A stretch of DNA of 64,000 nt from Enterococcus_D sp050529585 (lineage in GTDB: Bacteria; Bacillota; Bacilli; Lactobacillales; Enterococcaceae), in contig NZ_CP172882.1 of assembly GCF_050529585.1 (NCBI RefSeq), positions 248,001 through 312,000 of the forward strand, read 5' to 3'. The notes beneath the pieces are model-generated. The model did no database searches, was not told where the DNA came from, and saw only the letters and a program-made list of their open reading frames with translations. The translations under genes and the position numbers were made by a program. Below, piece after piece: positions 33,712-42,309 of the stretch; within the stretch, counting starts at the first letter, position 1, and every line of letters starts with the position of its first letter.

Positions 33712-34725
33712 ATGAAAATCACAATAAAAAAAATTGCAGAAGAAGCAGGTGTGAGCGTTACCACTGTTTCAAATGTTATCAATAAAAAAGCGCATCGTGT
33801 GTCCCAAGATAAAATTGATTTGATAGAATCAATCATAAAACAATATAATTACTCACCAAATATGAATGCTAGAGCGTTGGTCAAATCTTCTTCACGCTTG
33901 ATTGGACTGTTGTATTTCTCTAATCACAAAAATCTAGATTTCTCAGATCCTTTTGTCACTGAAGTTTTAGAGGGGATTGAAAGAATTGCAAAAGAACATA
34001 ATTTCTTTACGTTAGTGCATAGCGTGACAGAAACAGAAAATATTGCTGATTTGCAAAACAATTGGAAGTTTGATGGGTTTATCGCAGTTGGATTCAGTCA
34101 AGAACTGTTTAAAGAAGTGAATCACATCGTTCAAGTACCAATCGTTTTTATTGATACGCATTTGGAGAAACGGATTTTCGAAAAAATCGAGCGCTATCCG
34201 AATAATTATTTTATTAATACAAATGATCAAAAAGCTGCTTTTGAAGCAACCACATATTTATTGGAAAATGGAAAAACAAGGATAGGCTTTTTATCCTATA
34301 CATTCGACCATCAAAATACTTCAGTGATTCAGCAGCGCTATCTTGGTTATGCAGAAGCATTGCACAATTACTCGATCGAAGCAGATGCCAAATTGATGTA
34401 TACAGATAAAGATCAAGAACAAATGATTGAAGATGTCACTAAATTTGATGCACTATTAGTAACAGCCGACTATTTAGCGATTCAATTCATTCATAAACTA
34501 AAACAGAAAAAATTATTTTATGAAAAAAAAATATCTATTATCAGTTTTGATGACATTCGTTATGCCGCATTAAATGATCCTCCGCTCTCAACAGTTCGGT
34601 TGGATCAAATTAAAAAAGGTGAAAAAGCGATGGAAACACTCGTGAATATTGTTGACAAGCATAAAGAAGAACCGCAAATCACATTATTGAATGGAAAACT
34701 GATTATTAGGAAGACCACATTTTAA
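33712..34725 (+). CDS. LacI-family transcriptional regulator
   Basis: Encodes 337 residues from ATG 33712, with GAAAGGA 8 bases upstream. A GTG at 33706 is too close to that site. The N-terminal helix-turn-helix is ITIKKIAEEAGVSVTTVSNVINKK, followed by a hinge (SPNMNARALVKSSSRLIGLL) and a periplasmic-binding-like effector domain. It sits between the permeases and the GH65 genes. The palindromes at 30455, 30479 and 35458 are its likely sites. The ligand may be the imported disaccharide or its phosphorylated product. Confidence 0.92.
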   Translation: MKITIKKIAEEAGVSVTTVSNVINKKAHRVSQDKIDLIESIIKQYNYSPNMNARALVKSSSRLIGLLYFSNHKNLDFSDPFVTEVLEGIERIAKEHNFFTLVHSVTETENIADLQNNWKFDGFIAVGFSQELFKEVNHIVQVPIVFIDTHLEKRIFEKIERYPNNYFINTNDQKAAFEATTYLLENGKTRIGFLSYTFDHQNTSVIQQRYLGYAEALHNYSIEADAKLMYTDKDQEQMIEDVTKFDALLVTADYLAIQFIHKLKQKKLFYEKKISIISFDDIRYAALNDPPLSTVRLDQIKKGEKAMETLVNIVDKHKEEPQITLLNGKLIIRKTTF

Positions 34726-34739
34726 TAAAGGAGTTTAAT

Positions 34740-37016
34740 ATGGCAAAAATTGCAGATTCATATTACATGATTGATCCTTGGCAGGTATCTGAGATTGACT
34801 TCGATCCTGCCCGAAGTGAAGTATCCGAATCTATTTTTGCATTGGCAAATGAATATATGGGGGTACGAGGTTATTTTGAAGAAGGATACTCGGGTAACCA
34901 GCTTTTGGGAAGTTATTTTAACGGAATCTACGAGAACAGTCCAAAAGAAAATCACGTTAAATATAAAGGAATTGTATCCCGCAGCCACTTTATGGTCAAT
35001 GCAGTTGATTGGTTATATACAAGAATTAGGTATGGTGATCAACAGTTAGATTTAGCCACAGCAACCATAGAAAATTTCGAACGGCACTTAGATTTACGAT
35101 CGGGTTTACTCATACGCAGCTTTGATTGGCTACCCAATCCTGAAACAAGAATCAATATTGTTTTCGAGCGTATTTTAGATATGCAGCAGGTATCTTCTGG
35201 TTATCAAAGAATTTGCTTTAAATCAGAAACGGCAGTTCAACCGCTTCAAGTATTGATGGGAATCGATTTCAACACGATCCATACATCAGAAGGGCAAAAC
35301 TTTTGGGAAGAAATCAGTAAACAGGCGGAAGCTATGGACATTCAAATGGTTGCGCAGACGATAACAACCAATCAAAAGATTTTATCCAGATGCTCATTAC
35401 GATCCACAGCATCCCTAGACACGCAAGTCGTGGAGAGGGATAAATTTATTGGGTTTAAGTTTAACGTTAAACTAAATGACAATATACCTGTAGTTATCGA
35501 ACGTCAAGCGGTAAATATAGCAGATAAAACTGGAGAAGAGATTTCAGCGATGCGGGAAACCGATTTAGGCGCTCAAGTATCGAGATCTTTTGAAGATATG
35601 TTACACGAAAATACCTGCTATTGGCAGAATGTGTGGCAAAAAGAAGATATTGAAATTGATGGAGATGAAAGTAATCAACAGGGAATTCGCTTTTGTATTT
35701 TTCAATTACACCAAACATACCACGGACAAGATCCTACCCACAATATAGGAGCTAAAGGTTTAACCGGAGAGTCTTATGGCGGTCATGCCTTTTGGGATAC
35801 AGAAACGAGTTGTTTGCCATTTTATTTACTGACAAATTTAGCGGCAGCTAAAAATTTGCTTGAATTTCGTTACAATACTTTACCAGAAGCCAAGAAGAGG
35901 GCCATTCAGTTGGATTGTCGCGGAGCCTGTTATCCGATTGCTACTTTAAATGGACATGAGGCAAGCGATCTGTGGCAACATGCGAGTTTACAGTTTCAAC
36001 CGAGTACAGGTGTAGCGTATGGTATCTGGCATTATGTCAATGTATCTGAGGATTTAGATTTTTTATATGGACATGGAATTGAAATGCTGATAGAAATCTC
36101 AAGATTCTTAGTGTCACGTGGTGATTGGTCACCTGTTGGGGACTTTGGTTTTTATGGTGTTATGGGGCCGGATGAGTTTCAAATGATGGTGAATCACAAT
36201 ATGTATACCAATTATATGGCTAAAAGAACAATAAATTATACCCTAGAAGCACTAGCGCAATGTGAGCAAGATTGTAAAGACCGCTACCAAGCACTTATTG
36301 AAAAATTCAGAATATCAGTTGAAGAACGAAATCAATGGAAAACGTGTGCTGAAAAGATGTTATTTTTGCAAGAACCATCCGGGTTGATTGAACAACATGA
36401 TGGTTTTTTTAAACTACCGCATATTGATATTCATTCTATTCCAATCGCTGATTTTCCATTATATGATCATTGGTCATATGACCGGATTTATCGGAATGAT
36501 ATGATCAAACAACCCGATGTCCTGATGTTTTTATTCTTATACAATCAGTCTTTTACCAAAGAAGAAAAACAAATCAATTATGATTATTATGAGCCAAAAA
36601 CGATTCATGAATCTTCCCTTTCCCCGTCGATTCACTCTATTCTAGCTGCAGAATTAGGCAAAAATGAGGAAGCTTATGCGTTCTTTGAATTTGCTACACG
36701 TATGGATTTGGATAATTTTAATCGCAATACACGAGAAGGGCTCCATACGACTTCGATTGCTGCAGCATGGATGAATATTGTGTATGGGTTTGGTGGGGTA
36801 CGAACAGACGAAAACATATTGATTTTAGCACCAATCATTCCCAAAAAATGGAAGCGTTATATGTTTAATATCACCTATAAACAGCGATTGATTCAACTGA
36901 CAGTGACGCAAAATAGTGTCAACATCTCTTTAGTAGAAGGTGAGCCACTGCCAATCAAATTATATCAAAAACAAATCCAACTTGGAGATGAATCAGTGAT
37001 CGCTCATTTGAAATAG
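34740..37016 (+). CDS. GH65 glycoside phosphorylase (first of two)
   Basis: Encodes 758 residues. GH65 enzymes split alpha-glucosides with phosphate, giving beta-glucose 1-phosphate. The catalytic acid is Glu479 in GVMGPDEFQ, the phosphate-binding motif is THE-like IHESSLSPS near residue 620, and the conserved start is ANEYMGVRGYFEEGYSG. Known members act on maltose, trehalose, kojibiose, nigerose and others. I cannot choose between them, but the divergence from its neighbour suggests two substrates. AAAGGAG precedes the ATG. An operator palindrome lies inside the coding region at 35458-35473. Confidence 0.9.
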   Translation: MAKIADSYYMIDPWQVSEIDFDPARSEVSESIFALANEYMGVRGYFEEGYSGNQLLGSYFNGIYENSPKENHVKYKGIVSRSHFMVNAVDWLYTRIRYGDQQLDLATATIENFERHLDLRSGLLIRSFDWLPNPETRINIVFERILDMQQVSSGYQRICFKSETAVQPLQVLMGIDFNTIHTSEGQNFWEEISKQAEAMDIQMVAQTITTNQKILSRCSLRSTASLDTQVVERDKFIGFKFNVKLNDNIPVVIERQAVNIADKTGEEISAMRETDLGAQVSRSFEDMLHENTCYWQNVWQKEDIEIDGDESNQQGIRFCIFQLHQTYHGQDPTHNIGAKGLTGESYGGHAFWDTETSCLPFYLLTNLAAAKNLLEFRYNTLPEAKKRAIQLDCRGACYPIATLNGHEASDLWQHASLQFQPSTGVAYGIWHYVNVSEDLDFLYGHGIEMLIEISRFLVSRGDWSPVGDFGFYGVMGPDEFQMMVNHNMYTNYMAKRTINYTLEALAQCEQDCKDRYQALIEKFRISVEERNQWKTCAEKMLFLQEPSGLIEQHDGFFKLPHIDIHSIPIADFPLYDHWSYDRIYRNDMIKQPDVLMFLFLYNQSFTKEEKQINYDYYEPKTIHESSLSPSIHSILAAELGKNEEAYAFFEFATRMDLDNFNRNTREGLHTTSIAAAWMNIVYGFGGVRTDENILILAPIIPKKWKRYMFNITYKQRLIQLTVTQNSVNISLVEGEPLPIKLYQKQIQLGDESVIAHLK
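35458..35473 (+). promoter_or_regulatory. Intragenic LacI-type operator
   Basis: AGTTTAACGTTAAACT is a perfect 16-base palindrome sharing the 14-base core of the two promoter operators. It lies 719 bases into the first GH65 gene and about 5 kb from the promoter pair. It could act as an auxiliary looping site or a roadblock. Confidence 0.65.
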
Positions 37017-37031
37017 GAAGGAGAAAATTGA

Positions 37032-39233
37032 ATGACCTGGACTATTAGTGATACTTATTTTCCCAATAAAATTATCGAAAATGGCAATAAATATTTAATA
37101 GCGAACGGCTATATGGGATATCGGGGAACTTTAGAAGAGTTCGGTAAAGACCAGTTATGTGCTGTCAATTTATTGGGTATTTATGATCAAGTAGGTGATA
37201 AGTGGCGTGAACCGGTTAATGCGCCTAACCCGTTAGCTATACAAACGTTTGTTGGAAATCAACCCCTCAGTGTGTTGCAAACAGTACCACTTGGACATAC
37301 ACAGCAATTAGATATTCGGTACGGTATCCACTCAAGACATACGATCGTAGCATTGGAAGATGGTAATCAGATTGATTACCAAGTAGAACGATTTTTGAGC
37401 ATGGATGATGTGCATTCAATCATTGCCCAGATGAAAATATCCGTATTGAAACAAACGGAAATCACCTTGAAAATAGGGATTGACGGAGATGTTTGGGATA
37501 TCAATGGCCCGCATTTGAGTCATTTTGAAATGGAGACCGAAGACCTCTATTCGGCCATCCATGCCCAGACAACTGAACTGCTGTATCCTGTTTCTGTTGG
37601 ACAAAGGATTGAATTATCTCATCCTTATCAAGTCGAACAAGTGATTCTCGAAAAGCAGATAATAAATGAGGTTAAAGTCACCATTACACCGGATCAACCA
37701 TTGATTGTTGATATTTTTGCAGCAGTGGTTCACGGAATTGAAAGTTATCAACCGGCTAAGTGCGTGAAACAAAGTGTATCTGCCGCCGTTTTTAAAGGAT
37801 ACGCAAAATGTCGTCAAGTACATCAACAAAAATGGAACCAATTATGGCAAAATGCAGATATAGAAATCGAGGGTGATCCAGAGGCGCAGTTTGCCACTAG
37901 ATATAGTCTGTATCATTTGCTTTCTTTAGCGCCAAGACATGCACAAAATCTGTCTATTCCAGCTCGTGGGTTATCTGGTCAAACATATAAAGGTGCTGTT
38001 TTTTGGGATACAGAGATGTTTTTATTACCATTCTTTTTAAGAACAGCGCCATCAGTTGCCAAATCACTCCTCAACTACCGTGTTGAAACATTGTCTGGTG
38101 CTCGTAAAAAAGCTGCGTTCTATGGATTTGAGGGCGCTTTTTATGCTTGGGAGAGCCAAGAGGGAGGATACGACGCGACATCGGATTACAATGTGACGGA
38201 TGTGTTCACAAATAGACCGATGCGTACCTATTTTAAAGACAAGCAGATTCATATCAATGGGGCAATCGTTTATGCAATTTGGTCTTATGTGCAGGCCACT
38301 GAGGATCATGCCTTCTTGTTATCAGGTGCGGGAGAAGTTATTTTAGACTGTGCCGCTTTTTATATATCTTATAGCTACTTTAAACCGCAAAAAGACCGTT
38401 ATGAATTGTTAGATGTGATTGGACCGGATGAATATCATGAGCGTGTGAATAATAATTTTTACACCAATAAAATGGCCAAACGAGCAGTGGTGATTGCGCT
38501 TGAGTTAATCACATATTATGAAATGAATGCCCCTGAAAGATTGGCATCTTATTTTGGTAAAAAAGAGGTGCAACAAATCAAAGTAGTCTGGCAAGATTTT
38601 GTGGAACGGTTATATATTCCGCAATCGGATGAATTACATCAAGTGATTGAGCAATTTGATGGATACTTTTCTTTAGAAGACGTAGATGTAGCAACTGTGT
38701 CGAGCAGACTGCTGCATCCAAAGGAATATTGGGGAGGTGCCTATGGTGTCGCAGCTGATACACAAGTCATCAAACAAGCGGACGTCATTTTATTATTGGC
38801 ACTCTTTTCAAATGAGTTTTCGCAAGCCGAGCTTGAACAAAATTGGCAATACTACGAGAAACGTACAGAACATGGTTCCTCACTGAGCGCCTGTATGTAC
38901 GCGATATTGGCAAGCAAAATTGGCAAACCGGATTGGGCCTATCCACTCTTCATGCAGTCAGCAACCATCGATATTGAAGGGAAGTCAAAACAATTTGCCG
39001 GAAATATCTACATCGGGGGGACCCATCCTGCGGCTAGTGGTGGTGCATGGATGACAATCGTACAAGGTTTTGCGGGTCTCGATTGGCAAGATGATCAAAT
39101 AAAGTTAACACCTAACTTGCCTACTCATTGGAAAAAATTACGTTTTAGAACCATTCATCAGCATGTACTATATCAAATCGAAATTACAGAAGATGCGTGG
39201 TCATGTACCAAAATCAAAAACCAATCACCGTGA
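37032..39233 (+). CDS. GH65 glycoside phosphorylase (second of two)
   Basis: Encodes 733 residues. It has the GH65 opening ANGYMGYRGTLEEFG, the catalytic acid Glu467 in VIGPDEYHERVNNNFYTNKMAK, and the phosphate-loop-like TEHGSSLSACMYA. It is clearly a distant paralogue of the preceding gene, not a recent duplicate. A separate specificity is therefore likely. AGGAAGGAG lies 8 bases upstream of its ATG. No beta-phosphoglucomutase, needed to use beta-glucose 1-phosphate, lies beside it. It must be encoded elsewhere. Confidence 0.9.
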   Translation: MTWTISDTYFPNKIIENGNKYLIANGYMGYRGTLEEFGKDQLCAVNLLGIYDQVGDKWREPVNAPNPLAIQTFVGNQPLSVLQTVPLGHTQQLDIRYGIHSRHTIVALEDGNQIDYQVERFLSMDDVHSIIAQMKISVLKQTEITLKIGIDGDVWDINGPHLSHFEMETEDLYSAIHAQTTELLYPVSVGQRIELSHPYQVEQVILEKQIINEVKVTITPDQPLIVDIFAAVVHGIESYQPAKCVKQSVSAAVFKGYAKCRQVHQQKWNQLWQNADIEIEGDPEAQFATRYSLYHLLSLAPRHAQNLSIPARGLSGQTYKGAVFWDTEMFLLPFFLRTAPSVAKSLLNYRVETLSGARKKAAFYGFEGAFYAWESQEGGYDATSDYNVTDVFTNRPMRTYFKDKQIHINGAIVYAIWSYVQATEDHAFLLSGAGEVILDCAAFYISYSYFKPQKDRYELLDVIGPDEYHERVNNNFYTNKMAKRAVVIALELITYYEMNAPERLASYFGKKEVQQIKVVWQDFVERLYIPQSDELHQVIEQFDGYFSLEDVDVATVSSRLLHPKEYWGGAYGVAADTQVIKQADVILLLALFSNEFSQAELEQNWQYYEKRTEHGSSLSACMYAILASKIGKPDWAYPLFMQSATIDIEGKSKQFAGNIYIGGTHPAASGGAWMTIVQGFAGLDWQDDQIKLTPNLPTHWKKLRFRTIHQHVLYQIEITEDAWSCTKIKNQSP

Positions 39234-39240
39234 GGATAAA

Positions 39241-39273
39241 AACAACAGCAGGTCAGTCTGCTGTTGTTTTTTT
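39241..39273 (+). terminator. Terminator of the GH65 operon
   Basis: AACAACAGCAG and CTGCTGTTGTT form an 11-base stem with a 6-base loop, then seven T. Confidence 0.93.
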
Positions 39274-39468
39274 AACGTACTATTTTACGGTCAAATATAT
39301 TATTTTTTGCAGTAACAAGTGTTTTCCTTTGTAAAAAAACCGAAAAAAAACTATGCTTAAAGGGTAGGGTATTTTTCCTAGAAGAAAAAGTTGATTAGAC
39401 AAGATGGTGTAAGAGATGATAGTTGCTGCTGGCGTATTCTTTATTCGTCAAATCAAGGAGTGTGAAAA

Positions 39469-39894
39469 ATGACATACGATCAACAAACTAAAAATCAGCA
39501 AGAAACAACGAATGCATTGTCCTTTGAAGAAAAAGTCATTGAAACGATTATCGGTGCTGCATTGACATCTGTCGATGGTTTGATCAGCTTGAATGGGCGG
39601 TTTATTACCGATGAAACAGAAGCACTTGAAAAACAGGAACAAGTTGCCTCTGGAATCAATGTGGAGATGGGCAAAGAAGAAATTGCGATCGACTTGGAAG
39701 TGGTTGTGCTCTACGGGAAAGATATTCCAAAACTATTTAGGCAGATCCAAGAAATCGTGCGCCAAGAAGTAAGCCGTTTGACCACATTCACAGTCAAAGA
39801 AATCAATATTCGTATCGCGGATGTTGTGACACAAGAAACCTTTGAAAAGATGGAGATTTTACCTTCAAATCAAGATGTCAGTCAAAATCAGTAA
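39469..39894 (+). CDS. Asp23/Gls24 family envelope stress protein
   Basis: Encodes 141 residues. FEEKVIETIIGAALTSVDGLISLNG and the following IDLEVVVLYGKDIPKLFRQIQEIVRQEVSRLTTFTVKEINIRIADV are the family core. Members associate with the cell envelope and are linked to stress tolerance, and Gls24 of E. faecalis is a known example. It lacks the usual neighbouring small membrane proteins of the gls operon. AAGGAG lies before the ATG. It is followed after 18 bases by an Spx paralogue, so a shared stress role is plausible. Confidence 0.88.
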   Translation: MTYDQQTKNQQETTNALSFEEKVIETIIGAALTSVDGLISLNGRFITDETEALEKQEQVASGINVEMGKEEIAIDLEVVVLYGKDIPKLFRQIQEIVRQEVSRLTTFTVKEINIRIADVVTQETFEKMEILPSNQDVSQNQ

Positions 39895-39912
39895 GAAAGG
39901 AAGAATGATTAA

Positions 39913-40362
39913 ATGATCTCACTATATACGACACCAAGTTGTACCTCATGCCGCAAAGCGCGGGCTTGGTTGACCGAAAATGAGTTGCCTTTTAAAGAAA
40001 GAAACATGTTTAGCGATCCATTAAATAGTGAGGAATTAAGGGAAATTCTTTCTTTAACAAAAAATGGCACGGAAGATATCATTTCGACCCGTTCCAAAGT
40101 CTATCAAAAATTAGACATTGATTTAGATGAATTGAAACTTGAAGAATTACTAGAATTGATCGAAACCTATCCTAATTTATTGAAGCGACCTATTATTATT
40201 GATCAACATAAATTGCAAGTAGGCTATAATGAAGAAGATATACGTAAATTCGTCCCCCGAAATCTACGCAAGATTATTTTTAAAAGACGTCAAAGAGAAC
40301 TTTTGATGTTCAATTATCGCCAAAAGAAAACAGAAGGCAAGTCAGTGGTCAATATTATCTGA
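39913..40362 (+). CDS. spx: Spx/ArsC-family regulator
   Basis: Encodes 149 residues. The redox CxxC is Cys10-Cys13 in PSCTSCRKARAWL, and RPIIID matches the Spx/MgsR fold. Spx proteins bind the RNA polymerase alpha subunit and control oxidative-stress genes. The length exceeds the usual ~131 residues because of a basic C-terminal tail (FKRRQRELLMFNYRQKKTEGK). It may be a paralogue rather than the main Spx. AAGAAAGGAAG precedes the ATG. Confidence 0.87.
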   Translation: MISLYTTPSCTSCRKARAWLTENELPFKERNMFSDPLNSEELREILSLTKNGTEDIISTRSKVYQKLDIDLDELKLEELLELIETYPNLLKRPIIIDQHKLQVGYNEEDIRKFVPRNLRKIIFKRRQRELLMFNYRQKKTEGKSVVNII

Positions 40363-40375
40363 AATCAGTCAATCA

Positions 40376-40400
40376 AGAGAAGCCATGGGCTTCTCTTTTT
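40376..40400 (+). terminator. Terminator after the Spx paralogue, convergent with rpsD
   Basis: AGAGAAGCC and GGCTTCTCT form a tight stem with an AT loop, followed by TTTTT. Confidence 0.9.
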
Positions 40401-40449
40401 GTCTGCACAAAAAAACACGACCCAATAAAGGATCGTGTTCGTTGAAAAA

Positions 40450-41061
40450 TTAAAGTACTTGGTTGTAGAATTCAACGACTAATGCTTCGTCAACTTCTGC
40501 AGTCAATTCATCACGCTCAGGTAAACGAGTCAATGAACCTTCTAATTTTTCGCTGTCAAAGCTGACGAATGAAGCGCGGCCAGCTGTTGCTTCAACAGCT
40601 TCTTTGATTGTTGAAATATTTTGTGATTTTTCGCGAACGCTGATCACTTGACCTACTTCAACGTGGTATGAAGGGATATCAACGCGTTTGCCGTCTACCA
40701 ATACGTGGCCATGGTTGACCAATTGGCGTGCTTGACGACGTGTAGTTGCTAAACCTAGACGGTAAACAACGTTATCTAAGCGTTGTTCTAGTAAAATCAT
40801 GAAGTTAACACCGTGTTTGCCTTCTTTGATTTTGCTTGCTTTAACGAACAATGTACGGAATTGACGTTCGTTGACGCCGTACATATGACGTAGTTTTTGT
40901 TTTTCAGTTAATTGCATGCCGTATTCTGATTTCTTTCCACGGCTGTTTGGTCCGTGTTGTCCTGGAGCGTAAGGGCGACGTGCCAATTCTTTTCCAGTTT
41001 CTGATAATGAAATACCTAAACGACGAGAGATTTTCCATGATGGTCCAGTATAACGTGACAT
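40450..41061 (-). CDS. rpsD: 30S ribosomal protein S4
   Basis: Encodes 203 residues from ATG 41061, with TTGGAGGAACC upstream. An open frame reaching 41139 would run into the leader. MSRYTGPSWKISRRLGISLSETGKELARRPYAPGQHG is the Firmicutes S4 start, and the S4 RNA-binding domain follows (RLDNVVYRLGLATTRRQARQLVNHGHVLVDGK). S4 nucleates 30S assembly. The Cys zinc ligands of some S4 proteins are absent. It is monocistronic with a long leader that may bind S4. Confidence 0.97.
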   Translation of the reverse strand: MSRYTGPSWKISRRLGISLSETGKELARRPYAPGQHGPNSRGKKSEYGMQLTEKQKLRHMYGVNERQFRTLFVKASKIKEGKHGVNFMILLEQRLDNVVYRLGLATTRRQARQLVNHGHVLVDGKRVDIPSYHVEVGQVISVREKSQNISTIKEAVEATAGRASFVSFDSEKLEGSLTRLPERDELTAEVDEALVVEFYNQVL

Positions 41062-41232
41062 AATTTGGTTCCTCCAATAAATTAGTTTGGAGTAAAATAA
41101 TCCGTTGAAAAATTCATATTCGTACAGTTCGTTCTTCAATCTTCACCTTTGCAGCCGCGGTTACGCAATTGAACCCTGCGGGCAACGAACTGGGGACGAG
41201 TTATTATTTCCCTGCTGCATTATTTTACACAA
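41062..41232 (-). ncRNA. Probable S4-responsive rpsD leader
   Basis: About 170 transcribed bases precede rpsD and are far more GC rich than nearby gaps, with complementary segments (GTTCGTTGCCCGCAGGG, and GAACGAACT nearer the gene). Firmicutes rpsD mRNAs are known to carry an autoregulatory structure bound by S4. I infer the same here from position and structure potential, without a folded model. Confidence 0.5.
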
Positions 41233-41237
41233 AGCAT

Positions 41238-41266
41238 AGTATACGAAATTTTGTTCCATAAGTCAA
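41238..41266 (-). promoter_or_regulatory. Promoter for rpsD
   Basis: Reverse strand TTGACT (41266 to 41261), exactly 17 bases, TATACT (41243 to 41238). This is one of the best promoter matches in the window. Confidence 0.85.
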
Positions 41267-41339
41267 GGCATGCTCAGGCTGCTTAAATGAAAACTAGAAA
41301 TGAAATCTTTCATAAATTCCTTATATTTTCATTTATCAC

Positions 41340-41368
41340 TTTACAAATCAGCGTTTCGTCTTTAAAAT
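41340..41368 (+). promoter_or_regulatory. Promoter for the FNT channel gene
   Basis: TTTACA (41340-41345), a 17-base spacer, TAAAAT (41363-41368), about 60 bases before the ATG at 41429. Confidence 0.6.
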
Positions 41369-41428
41369 ATGGAAGTATTGTGCAATTTATAACGAACAAA
41401 GATGATAAACAAAAAAAGGAGCAGAAAA

Positions 41429-42226
41429 ATGAATCCAGTATCCCCGTTATTTGAGAAGATCGATTCTTCTATCGAAAAGAAAATCGATTTGATCAAAAGT
41501 AGTTATTTGCGTTACGCTGTCCGTGCAATGATGGCCTGTCTGTTTTTGACCTTAGGTACAGCAATCGCTTTTGCCATTGCGATGAAAGGTGAATCGATGG
41601 TCCATGGTCTTGGGAAAATTTTGTATGCCTTTATGTTTAGCTGGTCATTGGTGATGATTTTGTATATGAACGCTGAGCTTGGCACATCGAATATGTTGTA
41701 TATGACGGTCGGGGTATATCGTAAACGTCTAAGTGTTCCTTTGGCGTTGAAGATTTTATTTACCTGTGTCTTATTTAATTTGATTGGCGGCGTGATTTTT
41801 GGCTCGATCGTGGCGTTGACAGGTCCTTTCCAAGGATTGACTGCCGATAACTTTATGTTGACATCGATCACTGCAAAATTAGACAAATCAACGCTCCAAA
41901 TTTTAGTTGAAGCGATGTTTGCCAACATTGTTGTGAATACAGCGGTTTTGGTCAGCATGCGAATGAAAGATGATGCTGGTAAAGTGGCAGCAATCATTTT
42001 CATTATCTTTATCTTTGCCTTCTTAGGTTTCGAGCACGTTATCGCCAACTTCCCAGCCTTTACTTTGGCTTTCTGGGCTTCAGGTGGTCACTTAGCTGGC
42101 ATGACAGTCGGCAGCGTTATCCATAACCTGGTCTTTGCATTTATCGGTAACTACATCGGTGGCGGACTTGTGATGGGCTTAGGCTATGCATGGTTGAATA
42201 ATTCTAAATCGACTTATGTTGATTAA
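41429..42226 (+). CDS. Formate/nitrite transporter (FNT) family channel
   Basis: Encodes 265 residues from ATG 41429, with AAAAAGGAG 7 bases upstream. It has about six membrane helices. FNT marks include the LGTSNMLYMTVGVY stretch after the second helix region and the C-terminal IGNYIGGGLVMGLGYAW. FNT pentamers pass formate, nitrite or related monovalent anions. Formate or lactate export fits a fermenting organism, but the ion cannot be fixed from sequence. It is monocistronic. Confidence 0.88.
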   Translation: MNPVSPLFEKIDSSIEKKIDLIKSSYLRYAVRAMMACLFLTLGTAIAFAIAMKGESMVHGLGKILYAFMFSWSLVMILYMNAELGTSNMLYMTVGVYRKRLSVPLALKILFTCVLFNLIGGVIFGSIVALTGPFQGLTADNFMLTSITAKLDKSTLQILVEAMFANIVVNTAVLVSMRMKDDAGKVAAIIFIIFIFAFLGFEHVIANFPAFTLAFWASGGHLAGMTVGSVIHNLVFAFIGNYIGGGLVMGLGYAWLNNSKSTYVD

Positions 42227-42235
42227 TTAGTTAGT

Positions 42236-42262
42236 AAGAAGCAGAAATGCTTCTTTTTTTTT
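42236..42262 (+). terminator. Terminator after the FNT gene
   Basis: AAGAAGCA and TGCTTCTT form a stem with a GAAA loop, followed by a long T run. Confidence 0.92.
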
Positions 42263-42274
42263 CAAAAAATCTGA

Positions 42275-42303
42275 TTGACAGTCATTGGTCTATCTGCTAT
42301 CCT
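42275..42303 (+). promoter_or_regulatory. Promoter of the T-box/luxS transcript
   Basis: Perfect TTGACA (42275-42280), 17 bases, TATCCT (42298-42303), with an extended -10 TG at 42295-42296. The transcript starts just ahead of the T-box leader. Confidence 0.8.
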
Positions 42304-42309
42304 TGATAA

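Noticed and set aside
39345..39375. SigB-type promoter (GGGTAT -10) before the Gls24-family gene
   Set aside because: No matching GTTT -35 at the right distance, and to my knowledge enterococci lack SigB.
41512..42048. 178-codon reverse-strand frame inside the FNT gene
   Set aside because: Antisense to membrane helices. The apparent Ile/Lys/Asn-rich protein has no recognisable domain.
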